Under the pieces are notes generated by a model. That model saw only the letters and a program-made list of their open reading frames with translations. It was not told the origin of the DNA and made no database searches. Source: Apium graveolens (Eukaryota; Streptophyta; Magnoliopsida; Apiales; Apiaceae). From it: a DNA stretch of 64,000 bases. A program made the translations under genes and the position numbers. Every line of letters starts with the position of its first letter. Within the stretch, counting starts at the first letter, position 1. The stretch spans positions 116,774,721 through 116,838,720 of the forward strand of contig NC_133652.1 in assembly GCF_009905375.1 (NCBI RefSeq), in the 5' to 3' direction. This document shows, in pieces, positions 9,018 to 20,470 of this stretch.

Positions 9018-12000
9018 TTATTTCCTTGAAGATCTGGATCTCTTTCCAAGCTTCCTGTTGTTTTCTTCTATCTGATTTTGGAGCTGTCTATGGAATTCCG
9101 GTTCATCAGATTCTGAGAGATTTAGCCTTTCTTGCATTTCCAAAAGAGTCTCATTGCTAGAGATGCTCAATTGGCCTTCTAATCTGAAGAATCTTCTAAC
9201 TCCTTTATCATCCATGAATTCCATCAGCCGGTAGGGCCTTAGATGCACTCTTCTCCCTTTGTAAGGAATAGTTAGAGTCCTTGAGAGTGCATCTTTTGCT
9301 CTAATACTCCTCAGTTCTTCAATCTTCTTTAGAACAAGTCTTCTAGCTGTCACATTGAATCCAAAGTTCTTCTTGAAGGATGAATAAACCTTTATCAGCA
9401 CATATTGGCTTTCTTGAAGGATCCTTTGAAGTGGCCATTGTATCTCTTTTCCTCCCTTGTACTTGAATACTAACCTTTCAGGTAGATTCCTATAAGCATC
9501 AATCCCTCTAACTTCTTCCAGTTCATCTAGATAGAGGTTTAAATCTGAGAATTCCTTAATGTCACAGATGTACATTATGTCTCCCTTGTTGACTTTAGTT
9601 TGGGCTTTGGTTAGGGATTTGGATCTGAGAGTTGAGGGCTTCACTTTTTTGACTGCTCTGGTCTTTATCTTCTTTGGCTTCATGAATTGAGGTATATTGA
9701 GTTCAGGTATTGGTAGACTATCCCAGTCTATTGGCTCATCCTTTAGAATGATAGGTTCACCATGAAAGTTCTTGGATGGATCTATCTTGAATTCTCCATG
9801 TGCCACAGAGGGCATGGATGTTTGAGTTGTTGCAGATGTAGACTCTTTGGGAAAGTACCCTTCCATCTCCTCATCACTGAAGTCCAATTTTCTCTTGATT
9901 CTTTGCTTGTACCTTGGCTTATTTGTCTGTGGAGGTACATTTTGCATTTCTTGATCTTGAGAGTCAACTGTTTTAGATGGTTGTGCAAAAACTTGTTGTG
10001 TAGGTTTCACTGCTTGTAGCTTGGCTAAGATAGCATCTTGCTCCTTCTTTTGTTTGACCTTTTTAGCATCTAGAGCAACTTGCTTCTTTTCTTGCTTTAA
10101 TCTTGCCTTTTCTTCTCTCTTTGTTTCATCAAATTGAGGGTGTCCAACCACCACACAAATTTCCTTACCATTCTTGAACATTTTAGCAATTCTTCTTTTC
10201 AATGCTGAATCAGCTAGATCCTTGTAGAATGCTATAGACATGGACAACAACTTCTTTTCATCAGGCTTTGGTGTCTCATACACTGTGTTCAAGGGGTTCT
10301 TTAGTGAAGATTTTGGATAGTTCACCCTTGGCTTCAAAATTAGCTTAGCCTTTGGAGATTTGATGCAGGATGGTTGTCCTCTTTCCAGATTCTTCATGCT
10401 CATTTCCTTCATAGATATTTGCCTGATTTGAGAGTGATGAATGGCTGATTTTTCTGGCTTCTTTACTAACCCAAATCTCTTTTGTATATCCTCATCAATT
10501 TTCTCCCAGTTGATTGGACTCAACTGCTTCTTTTTAGCTGCTCTCAATGTGGCTGCTGCTTCATTTATTAGATCAATATTGTTTGTTGTTGGTGGCTTGG
10601 TGAAAGCAATTGTAGGCACAATTACTTTACTGACTTTAATGTTAAGCTGTTTCCCCCCTCACTTGATCATTTCTCCCACTTTTGTTATCATCAAGTTGTG
10701 TGAGAGGGAGTTGAGCTGCCACCAATTGTTGGAGTAATGTAGTTTGAGCTTCTTGATTGTTTAGTACCTTGGCCATTGACTTCTCTACAGCAGATAGTCT
10801 TGAGTCCATGGCCTCAACTTTCCTATTTAGATCAGCCTCCTTCCTTAGTTTGTGAGCAATTTCAGTCATGATGGTTGCAGGGAGTCTAGCATCCATCCTT
10901 TCTATAACATCCTGCTTGACATCAGAAATTTCCTGCTTGATGGCATCCACACTCTTACTGTGTTGGAGGGCTTGAATCTTAAGCAGCTGGAGTGCTTCAA
11001 GATGTGCTTTGAGTAGTTGCTTTGTGCTAGCATTGGAAGATGCCTGAATGGCTGCTTGGGTGTCATGAATCAGCTTGAAAAGTGTTGATTGGAGATGTGA
11101 GTAGGAGCATTCTTTTGTGAGCATCCAGGCAGGAATATCTTCATTTCCCCTATGTCCATGCTATCTTCCTCATCATCACCACCATCATCCCCAAAAGAAT
11201 TCTCATCCAGTTCCAAATCACTGCCAATGTTGGAAGGTATAACAGTGATTGCATCCTTTGCTCTTTGTAAAGATTGTGTTATATGCACCAAGTTTAGCAA
11301 TCTTTCAGCCTCCTCATTACCCTGTAGAGCTAGAGTTTGGTAAGCTATCACAGGATGAGTAAATGTCTCAGCATCCAGTGAAATAAAATCTATAACAGCT
11401 TGATATTCTTGCTGAAATAGCCTTTCCCTTTCTGCATCATTGACAATCATTGACTTACTTGCAATGGTTTCCACCCTTATCACTCATGTACCTGCATTTC
11501 TCTCTTGATCTCTCTTTTGTTGCATCAAGGTCTCACCTTGGCTCCCCACCCTCACACCCTCACCTTCACCATCTAAGGTAGGACTCCTCACACTCACTTT
11601 TGCCAATCTTGAATAAATGGATTGCATTTGTTCACTCTTTTCCTCTCCTTTTTCCTGGGAGCAACCCAGACTCTCACTCATTTCACTCCCTTCCCTCAAT
11701 CCTAGGAGTGATTGCACTACCACTAAGTCTTCTGCACTTGTGATAATTGATGAGATTTGAAGTTGTGCAGAGTCACTCGACGGATAAGGGATATCTGTCG
11801 GGTTAGCAGTTTGACTATCCGACGGATAACTGCTTTTAAGCTTATCCGTCGGGATACAATCACTACTCGACGGATGAACAATATCCATCGAGAGAGTAGA
11901 AATAAATGAGTTTGGAGTGGAGACTATTGTAGACTCTGTGTAGATAGATGAAAATTTTGGCACAGATGTCTCAACAGTCTTAGAAAGAAATGGCAAGTGA

Positions 12001-13344
12001 GCCAACAAATCATCTAAAAGATGATGCTCACTTGCTTGGATTTTTGGCTTCTCCAAGAGAGTTAAAGATGGAGAATTTGGAAGTGATGTGTTTATCATGT
12101 CAACATCCGAGGAGTGTGTGGGAGAGTTTGGTATTTCAGGGGCTTCAATTGTTAGAGATTTTGGTTGTGACTCCATATTTGTTGGAGCCACATCAAACTG
12201 ACTTTGAGAAGGTGCAGTGACTGTGTCTTTAGCACCAGTTTGCACAGTGTGTGAACCCTGTGTATCCCCAAGGGTCTTTGGTTTCTTCTTTCTAGTATAG
12301 GTTTGGGGTGAGCTTGACAGTTTGTTAGGAAACTGCAGTGTGGCTAGGATGGGAAACACTCACCTTTCCAACCTTATCCTTAGGGTTTCTTTGATGTTCA
12401 CCCTGTCCCTCACCTTTCTTACCCACCTTCACACTCCCCTCTTTTGATTTGGTGGTTTTTACAACTGACATCTTTTGAGAGACACCAGAGGGGGCTTTCT
12501 TTGTCTTGGTTTTTGAAATTTTGGGTTTGGCAGCTTGGGTAGGCAACTGTTGGGTCAATGACACAGTTGCCATTGCTACGATAGATTGCAAAGAAGTGTG
12601 TGAGATTGGAAAAATAGAGACATATGAACTTACCTCACTTACCTGAGGCGCCTCCATAACAGGAAAATAGAAGAGTGGCACCTCTTTGTGATGGTTTTCC
12701 TTGTTCAAATATGCAATGATTCTCCTTTCTTGAACCCAGCAATCTAATTTGTTAGTTGGGTTCTCAAGCACAATATTCTCAGAGAGGTGTTTAGCAATCA
12801 TCATTAAAAATCTAGCATAGTAAATATTTTTACCCCTCTTATTTAGCTCCCCTAACTTAAACCCCAACTCAATTATAACAAGATCACTAAAGTTGAAAAA
12901 TTTATCAGTTACAAGCATGTAAAGCATGTTAAGTATAGAGATATTAACTGAATCAAAATTACTGATTTTACCAGAAAATACCTTAGTAACTACATCACAT
13001 AAATAACTCCATTCCTTCCTAAGACCCAACCTCCTAATTTCACTTAATTTAGAAGTAGAGAGTGCATAGCCCATAGAGTTAAGCATAGTAACAATGTTAG
13101 TGTCTGTGTGTGGTGAAGTTACAGTATTATCAGGAATTTTGAAACATGCTTTAACTATGTCACTATTAACACAGAATATGGTGGGTGATTCCAGCATGGC
13201 ATATTTAAGTTTGCAGTTCTTCATAAAATCCATCATCTTGTGGTAGTCGCCAGACTGTTGAATCCCCTTGTTCACAAGAGTAGTGAAGTTGTTCTTCTCA
13301 TTGATAAATCCAGTTTGAGACATTACCTTGACGACTGGTGCGAT
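9018..13344 (-). pseudogene. ORF2 of the minus-strand SIRE-like element
   Basis: Long ORF downstream of pol, in open blocks 13344-12325, 12359-11484, 11483-11070, 11124-10642 and 10619-9018. The conserved start found in the plus copy (ATG, MAPVVK) is ATC here at 13342-13344, so the normal start is lost. About 30 codons are deleted near 13170 (after the SPTIF motif). The N-terminal domain is followed by a Ser/Thr/Pro-rich segment with octamers (11778-11890), a charged coiled coil with runs of K, E and Q, and a conserved C-terminal domain. The last 533 codons are uninterrupted, the longest intact stretch of this ORF in the window. Function unknown; the family literature calls such products envelope-like. 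Confidence 0.82.
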
Positions 13345-13455
13345 TGTTAGAGAGTAAAAACTTGCAGAGAGATAGGGTAAGTGCTTTTGAGAAAGAGAGA
13401 AGTTAGAGCAGATGAATTGAGAATGATAAAAGAAAATCAATGGAAATGAATTATG

Positions 13456-13463
13456 CTTTTATA
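13456..13463 (-). promoter_or_regulatory. Internal TATA box upstream of ORF2 (minus-strand copy)
   Basis: CTTTTATA on the plus strand reads TATAAAAG on the minus strand, about 110 bases before the ORF2 start position. The plus-strand copy has the identical octanucleotide at 34549-34556. This suggests a separate ORF2 transcript. Confidence 0.5.
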
Positions 13464-13559
13464 CTATCTAAAAAATAAATGTCAAAAATAATAAAGTAAC
13501 ATAAAATGACCAATAAATATTGCCCAAAATAGCCGTTTAAAAAATAAACTGTAAAAATT

Positions 13560-13790
13560 CCATCAATTATCCATCGTGTTATGCTTACAAACTGTAAGTA
13601 TACTCGATGGATAATATTCAGGAAATTAACGGCTAGGATTCTGACAATACGACGGATGAGAATAAATAGTAATCCGTCGAGTTATAAAATATTCCAGAAA
13701 AATAATTGATTTTGCTAACAAATTATATTCCGACGGATGATCAAACTCGATGGATAATGATCATCCGTCGGGATGTAAATTTTGATTTAG
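13560..13790 (-). repeat. Octamer cluster in the pol-ORF2 spacer
   Basis: At least six CGACGGAT-type octamers (exact and one-base variants, both orientations) lie in this non-coding spacer between pol and the ORF2 TATA box, for example near 13650, 13673, 13733 and 13763. The corresponding spacer of the plus copy (34237-34439) has seven. Confidence 0.75.
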
Positions 13791-13879
13791 CCAAAATTGC
13801 ATCAACCTCTGAAAAATCAATTAAATTTCTGGCTGCATTACAACTTGCAAATTATCTATAAATATTGAAGTGTAATTTC

Positions 13880-16800
13880 GAAAACCTAACTCACTTACCA
13901 ACCTTGAAAAGGTGGATTCATCCAGTGGCTTGGTAAATATATCTGCAAGCTGCTTTTTACTTGGAACAAAATGTAGTTCCACGGTACCATTCATTACATA
14001 TTCCCTTATGAAGTGGTACTTGATGTCTATGTGCTTTGTTCTTGATTCTTGAATGCTGTACTAGATTTTCAGTGATGGCAATTGCACTTGTGTTATCACA
14101 GAAAATAGGAATCCTTTCAACTTGCAGACCATAGTCTAGCAATTGGTTTTTCGTCCACAAAATCTGTGCACAACAACTGTCAGCGGTAATATATTCAGCT
14201 TCAGCTGTAGAAGTAGAAACTGAATTTTGCTTTTTACTGAACCAGGACACAAGCTTGTTTCCTAGAAATTAACAGGTTCCTGTTGTACTTTTTTTTATCA
14301 ATTCTACAACCTGCATAGTCTTCATCTGAATAACCAGTTAGATCAAAACCAGAATCTGTAGGGTACCAAATGCCAAGTTTTGGTGTTCCCTTGAGATATC
14401 TGAAAATTCTCTTAATAGCTACTAACTGAGATTCTCTAGGATCAGCCTGAAATCTAGCACATGTAGCAAACATTATATCTGGCCTACTAACTGTTAAGTA
14501 TAGAAGTGAGCCAACCATGCCCTTATAACTTGAAATATTCACAGACCTTTCAGTAGTGTTTAATTCAAGCTTAGTTGCAGTGGTCATGGGAGTTTTTACA
14601 GATGTGCAATCCATTAGTTCAAACTTCTTTAAAAGATCATAAATATATTTAGTTTGACTAATGAATATTTCATCACTAACTTGCTTAACTTGCAAACCAA
14701 GAAAGTAAGTTAGTTATCCCATCATGCTCATTTCATACTTACTTTGCATCAATTTGGCAAACTTTTTGCAAAGTTTTTCATCTGTAGAGCCAAAAAAAAT
14801 TTCATCTACATAAATTTGAACAAGTATACTAGAGCCATTAACATTTCTAAAGAATAAAGTTTTGTCTAAAGTACCTCTAGTGAAGTGATTCTCTAAAAGA
14901 AACTTTGACAAAGTGTCATACCAGGCTCTAGGTGCTTGCTTCAGTCCATAAAGTGCTTTCAAAAGATAATAGACATATTCTGTAAATTTGGATCTTCAAA
15001 ACCAGGAGGCTGACTGACATAGACTTCCTCCTCCAAATCTCCATTCAGGAAGGCACTTTTGACATCCATTTGATAGACCTTGAAATTGGCATGGGCTGCA
15101 TAAGCTAAGAAAATTCTGATGGCTTCAAGTCTTGCAACAGGAGCAAAGGTTTCATAAAAATCTATTCATTCTTGTTGACAATAGCCCTTAGGAACCAATC
15201 TTGCTTTGTTCCTGACTACTATGCCATTTTCATCCATCTTGTTTCTGAATACCCATTTGGTATCTATTGGATTCTTCCCTTTAGGCTTGGGCACCAGCTT
15301 CCATACCTTATTCCTTTCAAATTGGATTAGCTCCTCCGGCATAGCTAAAATCCAATCAGGATCCAACAAAGCTTCTTCTACCTTCTTTGGTTCTTTCTTA
15401 GACAGGAAGCTGCTATATAGACATTCTTCTTGAGTTGCTCTCCTTGTTAGATACATTACCAATGATGAGCTCAAAAGGGTAATCCTTTGTACATTTCCTT
15501 TGTTGAGGTAGATTAGCTCTAGATGAAGAGGCCTCATTGTTGTCTTGATGTGTGATTGAGTTTTGATTATTAGAAACTCCCCCTGAGTTTATGGATCTTT
15601 GATTTGAGAAAGGGGAACTTTCTGTAAGTTATTTATTCTGACTTTCAGCTTCTTTTGATGACCCAACGGATGGTGAATTTTGAGTACCGATGAATGAAGC
15701 TGGTTGTCTCCGGATGGATAAAGCAGATTATCTCCCGATGGATGAAGCATTTTGCAACTCCACGAATGTTGAATTTTGTGCTTCATTGGTGGTGGATTTT
15801 TCTGCATTATCCTTTGATATTGTTTCTTGATCACTTTCATCATCACTGTCATCACTAATCATCTCCACATTATCAAATTTGAGGCTCTCATGGTAATCTC
15901 CATCTTGCAGTCCTTCAATCTTTTAATCATCAAACACAACATGTATTGATTCCACAATAATGTTGGTTCTCAGATTGTAGACTCTATATGCTTTACCAAC
16001 AGCATATCCAACAAAAATTCTTTCATCTGCTTTAGCATCAAACTTCCCATTCTGATCAGTTTGATTTCTCAAGATATAACTTTGCAGCCAAAGACATGAA
16101 GAAAATTTAGAGTTGGTTTCTTATTCTTGAATAATTGGTAGGGAGTCATGCATTTTGCTCGATTAACTAGAGAAATATTCTAAGTGTAGCATGCAGTATT
16201 TACAGCTTCAGCCCAGAAATATGTTGGTAACTTGGATTCTTCAAGCATTGTCCTTGCAGCTTCAATAAGTGATCTATTCTTTCTTTCCACTACTCCATTT
16301 TGTTGTGTAGTTCTTGCTACTGAAAACTCATGCAAAATCCCATTTTCTTCACAAAATACTCGCATGACAGAATTCTTGAACTCAGTTCCATTGTCACTCC
16401 TGATTCTTCTAACTTTGAAATCAGGATGATTATTGACTTGCCTTATGTGATTGATGATGATTTCACTAGCCTCATCTTTAGACTTAAAGAAATATGTCCA
16501 AGAGAAGTTTGAGAAATCATCTACAATTACTAGGCAAAATCTTTTCCTTGAGATTGACAACACATTGACTGGTCCAAACAAATCCATGTGTAGCAGTTGT
16601 AAAGGTTCTTCAATTGTTGAATCAAGCTTCTTTCTGAATGATGCTTTAATTTGCTTTCCCTTTTGGCAAGCATCACACAGTCCATCCTTAGAAAACTTCA
16701 CTTAAGGAATGCCTCTAACCAGTTCTTTCTTTACAAGTTCATTCATGGCCTTGAAGTTTAGATGGGATAGCTTCTTGTGCCATAGCCAACTTTCATCTTG

Positions 16801-17199
16801 ACTTGCTTTACTGAGAAGACAAGTAACAGATTCTGCATTTGATGAGTTGAAGTCAGCTAAGTACACATTTCCTTTTCTCACACCAGTGAGAACCACTTTG
16901 TTGCTTCTCTTGTTTGTCACAACACAGGCTCCTGAGGTGAAGGTTACTGAATTGCCTTTATCACACAGCTGGCTAATACTCAACAAATTATACTTGAGAC
17001 CATCCACTATGGCAACCTCCTCAATGATGACATTATCTTTTAAAATCAAGCCATATCACACAGTATAACCCTTACTGTCATCTCCAAAAGTAATACTTGG
17101 GCCAACTCTCTCCTTGAACTCTGTGAGCAGGGTAGAATCACCAGTCATGTATCTTGAATAGCCACTATCCAAGTACCACAGATTCTTTCTATTTCCCTG
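13880..17199 (-). pseudogene. pol polyprotein (PR-IN-RT-RH), minus-strand SIRE-like element
   Basis: Domains on the minus strand: protease with YLDSG near 17165; pre-integrase segment (17049-16702); integrase core (16701-16180) with HMD, RSDNGTEF and GVVERKN supplying the D, D and E; a linker with 24-base octamer repeats (15664-15767); reverse transcriptase (15537-15166 and 14962-14714); RNase H (14695-13957) ending in the ADIFTK-type tail. The RT active site reads YVDEI, so the second catalytic Asp is replaced. Stops and frameshifts separate the blocks. Non-functional. Confidence 0.88.
15664..15767 (-). repeat. 24-base coding repeats in the IN-RT linker (minus copy)
   Basis: Degenerate octamers begin at 15664, 15688, 15712, 15736 and 15760, exactly 24 bases (8 codons) apart. 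The same array with better octamers lies at 32230-32333 in the plus copy. Confidence 0.8.
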
Positions 17200-17216
17200 C
17201 ACACATTAAAATCAAA

Positions 17217-19433
17217 TCAAGTTGATTTTGGTACCCAATTTTCCTCGGGTCCTGTCTTGTTAGCTTTCTTTTTCTGTTTCTTAGGTTTGATCTCATTTGA
17301 CTTGGGGATATCAGATTCATCCTTAGTCATTTAAGTTGGACCTTTGAAACCATTAATTGCAACAGAATTATCATGCACATTTTGATTAACAAGAAATGGG
17401 ATGCTATTAGTAAACATGTTATTCCAGTAGGGCATGTTATATGGCATTTGAGGCATACTAAATGCAGCATATAAGGATTAGGTGCAAATGGCATATTATC
17501 AAATTGTGCATTCATATTCTGTGTAGACATAGCATTTATAGGCATAAAAGGCATGGCATTCATGTTAGGAAAACGAGGTGGCACATATATGGAAGTAGGC
17601 ATAGCAGTTTTGCAATTAACAGACAAATGATTTACACTGCCACACTTAACACAGATTTTTCTTGGAGAATACTATCAGGTGTGTAGTTATTATGCTTGTT
17701 AATCCCTACTTTACTATTTCTATTGTTTTTCCTTTTAGCCTATGTTTTAACCATAATCTTTTCTAGTCTTTCATTCAATTTCTTGATGGACAGATGACCA
17801 ACATTCACTTTCTTCTCCTTCCTCACTTGACTAGATTCTCCTGGAATGTAGTTTTTGGAAACTGATCCATACTTTTCATTTAACTTGGCAAGTTTGGCTT
17901 TACTCACAAGTTTGCTCACAGCCGACGGATGAGGGTTTATATCACTTGACAGATAATCCTTTTGATTATCCGACAGATGACTCTCATCATCCGTCGAGTC
18001 CACATCTGTTAGCACTCCTTCAACCAAATTGGATTCCAGCTTCTCCTTATTCTTCTTCCAGGCTGCATCACAAAAGGACTCAATGCCTTGAACTTTGGTG
18101 ATTTGAGCATGAACATCTCTAGATGTTTTCCATGCCTTATTCACCTCCTGTTCTCATTCAAGCTGCTTCTTCAAGATCTCTTCTTTCTTCAAGGACTCAG
18201 TTAATTCATCCTTAGCAATTTTACACTCAATTCTCAATTTTTCAAATTCAATGAACTGAGATTCTAGCACATTATTCCTCTCACTTAAAAACAAATTATT
18301 TTCTTTGATTTTAGCATTTTCCTTAGTAAGAGACTTAAGTGTAACACACAAATGATATAATTCTGTAGACATGTCATTTATTGCATCATTACACTCAGCT
18401 TTAGATAAATGTGCAAGGTTAGTGGTGGTTAACTAATTACTTGAAGAACCTGTCTCTGTTTCATCAGACTTGGCCATTAGGGCTAGATTGACATAGCTGA
18501 CATCCTCATCCTCATCCAGACCATCTGCTGCCCAGTCATTTTTTTGTGTAATGAAAGCCCTTTCCTTTTATTTGAGCAACTCAAAATATTTCTGTTTATA
18601 ATCCACATGCTCAAACTTCTTCTTGATGGAATCTGACTTTCTACACTCATTGGCAAAGTGCCCTGCCAAGCCACATTTGAAACATTTGAATTTTGATTTA
18701 TCCACCATGTTTCTATTTGGCTTAGCTGCTCCAAAGTTCTTCTTGAACTTGAGTTTGGCAAATCTTCTGGAAAGAAATGCTAGATGTTCATCAATATGCT
18801 CCATATCATCTTGGCTCAAAGAATCTTCATTTTCTGCTACCAGCCCCTTGCCCTTGTTTTCACAACCTTTGAAGTAGACTCAACAGCTTCTATCTTCATC
18901 TCCTTCTCCTTTTCTAACTCAGCAACCAGTGCAATGGCTCCTCCTTTCTTTCTCCCTTTCTCCATTCTTTCATCTTGCTCTATTTCAAGCTCATAAGTCC
19001 TTAAAATGCCATACAGTCTCTCTAGTGTAAACTCCTTGTATTCTTCTGAGTTTCTCAAGGAGACTGTCATTGGTTTCCATTCTTTTGGTAGGGATCTCAG
19101 AAATTTGAGGTTAGAATCTTTGGTTTGGTAGACTCTTCCATGCAGCTTTAGAGCATTTAGTAGCTTTTAAAATCTACTAAAGATATCAGTGAGAGTTTCA
19201 CCTTCTTCAAAGTGGAAATGCTCATATTGCTGAATTAGTAGCTGCATCTTGTTTTCTCTAACTTGTTCAGTGCCATCACAGTTAATCTGAATTGTATCCC
19301 AAACTTCCTTGGCAGTTTTGCAATTGATGATGTTGTCAAACATGTCACCATCAACTCCATTAAACAGAATATTGTGATGGTAATTATCGTTATCCAGAAA
19401 AGGAATCTTGACTCCAACATCCTTCTTGTTCAT
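17217..19433 (-). pseudogene. gag of the minus-strand SIRE-like element
   Basis: Starts MNKKDVGVKIPFL, the family start, 47 bases after the primer site. A deletion joins the early DNYHH motif directly to NILFNGV, removing a block of the N-terminal gag domain. The CCHC zinc knuckle CFKCGLAGHFANEC (near 18690) is intact; the second, C-terminal knuckle region (near 17640) is degraded. A long coiled-coil segment (18372-18154) and a segment with octamers every 24 bases (17923, 17947, 17971, then 17989) lie between. Several stops are present. It ends TGA at 17217-17219 in the same place as in the plus copy. Confidence 0.85.
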
Positions 19434-19479
19434 CTTGCTGTTTATTGTGATCTTTAAACTCTTTGTTCTTCAAGAGCTT

Positions 19480-19492
19480 GCTCTGATACCAA
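19480..19492 (-). promoter_or_regulatory. Primer binding site (initiator tRNA-Met)
   Basis: The minus strand reads TTGGTATCAGAGC one base inside the 5' LTR, complementary to the 3' end of plant initiator tRNA-Met. Confidence 0.85.
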
Positions 19493-19493
19493 T

Positions 19494-20470
19494 TGTTAGT
19501 CCCTAACAATACAATAAGAATTACAGAAGAGGGGTTGAATGGAATTCTTGAAACTTTTTCCGAAATATAAAATGTTCTAACTTAAGATATATATGATAGT
19601 GTTTTAATACAAGTGTTTAAAACTTTCTGGTGGATTAGAAAGTATCCACCAGAGATATATAAATATATCGAGAGAACTCTGTGAAGCTTGAATGGCTCAC
19701 AGCTGCTTACAAATAAGAACAACTAAACTTACAGAGAAATGCTAAGGATACAACTTACAAATATTTCTCTGAGAATTTACTTGCTTAGTCTTCTTGTTGT
19801 TCTAATTGCTACTCTTGGTTTAGATATCACCAAGATTTCACAGTAATAAGACTAGATAATAAAACAAAACCTATCAAGTCTAATACTATGCTACTTCATT
19901 ACTCTATTCCAGCATCTTTGAATATCTTCAAAATAGCATGGAAATGGAAATGCTTCTTTGTTCTCAAAAACTCAGTTGAATAGGCTTCCACATTCCTTTT
20001 GCATACACTCGACGCATGTGACTGTGTTGTCACTGTCAATAGATGTTTGAATTGATTATCCGTCGGGTACATGATCATCCGTCGGGTTGCCTTGTTGATC
20101 ATCCGTCGAGTAGCCTAGTTGATCATCCGTCGAGTAGCTATTTGGCACTTGACTTCATTTCATTTATTCAGAATTATAAGACATCATCTATGTACAATTA
20201 ATCAACCTATTCTGCATATCTAATTAAAGTCAACATAACTTATATGCTACTACAGAATCTAAACAAAGGTTTTTGCAGAAATGTGCTACATGACTTATTG
20301 TTACATATGCTACTCACTCGATGGATAATAAATCATCATCCGTCGGGACTATATTGAGTCATCCGTCGGGACTATATTCCTTATTCGTCGAGTGCTACAT
20401 TTTTCATCAAGTTAAATCTACTAAGGTGTTTTGTTAATGAAATCATCAAGTCCACAACATATTCACAACA
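19494..20470 (-). repeat. 5' LTR of the minus-strand SIRE-like element
   Basis: About 977 bases, TG...CA on the minus strand, matching 7797-8829. It is shorter because of a 56-base deletion near 19600. It carries the octamer array at 20058-20132 and a second cluster at about 20325-20395. It ends exactly where the next, unrelated LTR-like block begins. Confidence 0.9.

Larger units (their letters stand above)
7797..20470 (-). mobile_element. Full-length defective SIRE-like Ty1/copia retrotransposon, minus strand
   Basis: Minus-strand order is 5' LTR (19494-20470), primer site, gag (17217-19433), pol with protease, integrase, reverse transcriptase and RNase H (about 13880-17200), octamer-rich spacer with a TATA box (13456-13790), ORF2 (9018-13344), polypurine tract, 3' LTR (7797-8829). 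The order PR-IN-RT-RH marks Ty1/copia, and a long ORF after pol marks the SIRE/Maximus group. Flanks show no 5-base target duplication (CCAAT before 7797, GAAGA after 20470). All ORFs carry stops or frameshifts. It is the inverted relative of the element at 27470-40507. Confidence 0.9.

Noticed and set aside
9762..10019. Plus-strand ORFs lying over ORF2 and pol of the minus-strand element, and the reverse cases in the plus copy
   Set aside because: They are antisense shadows of recognised element genes, with no domain of their own.
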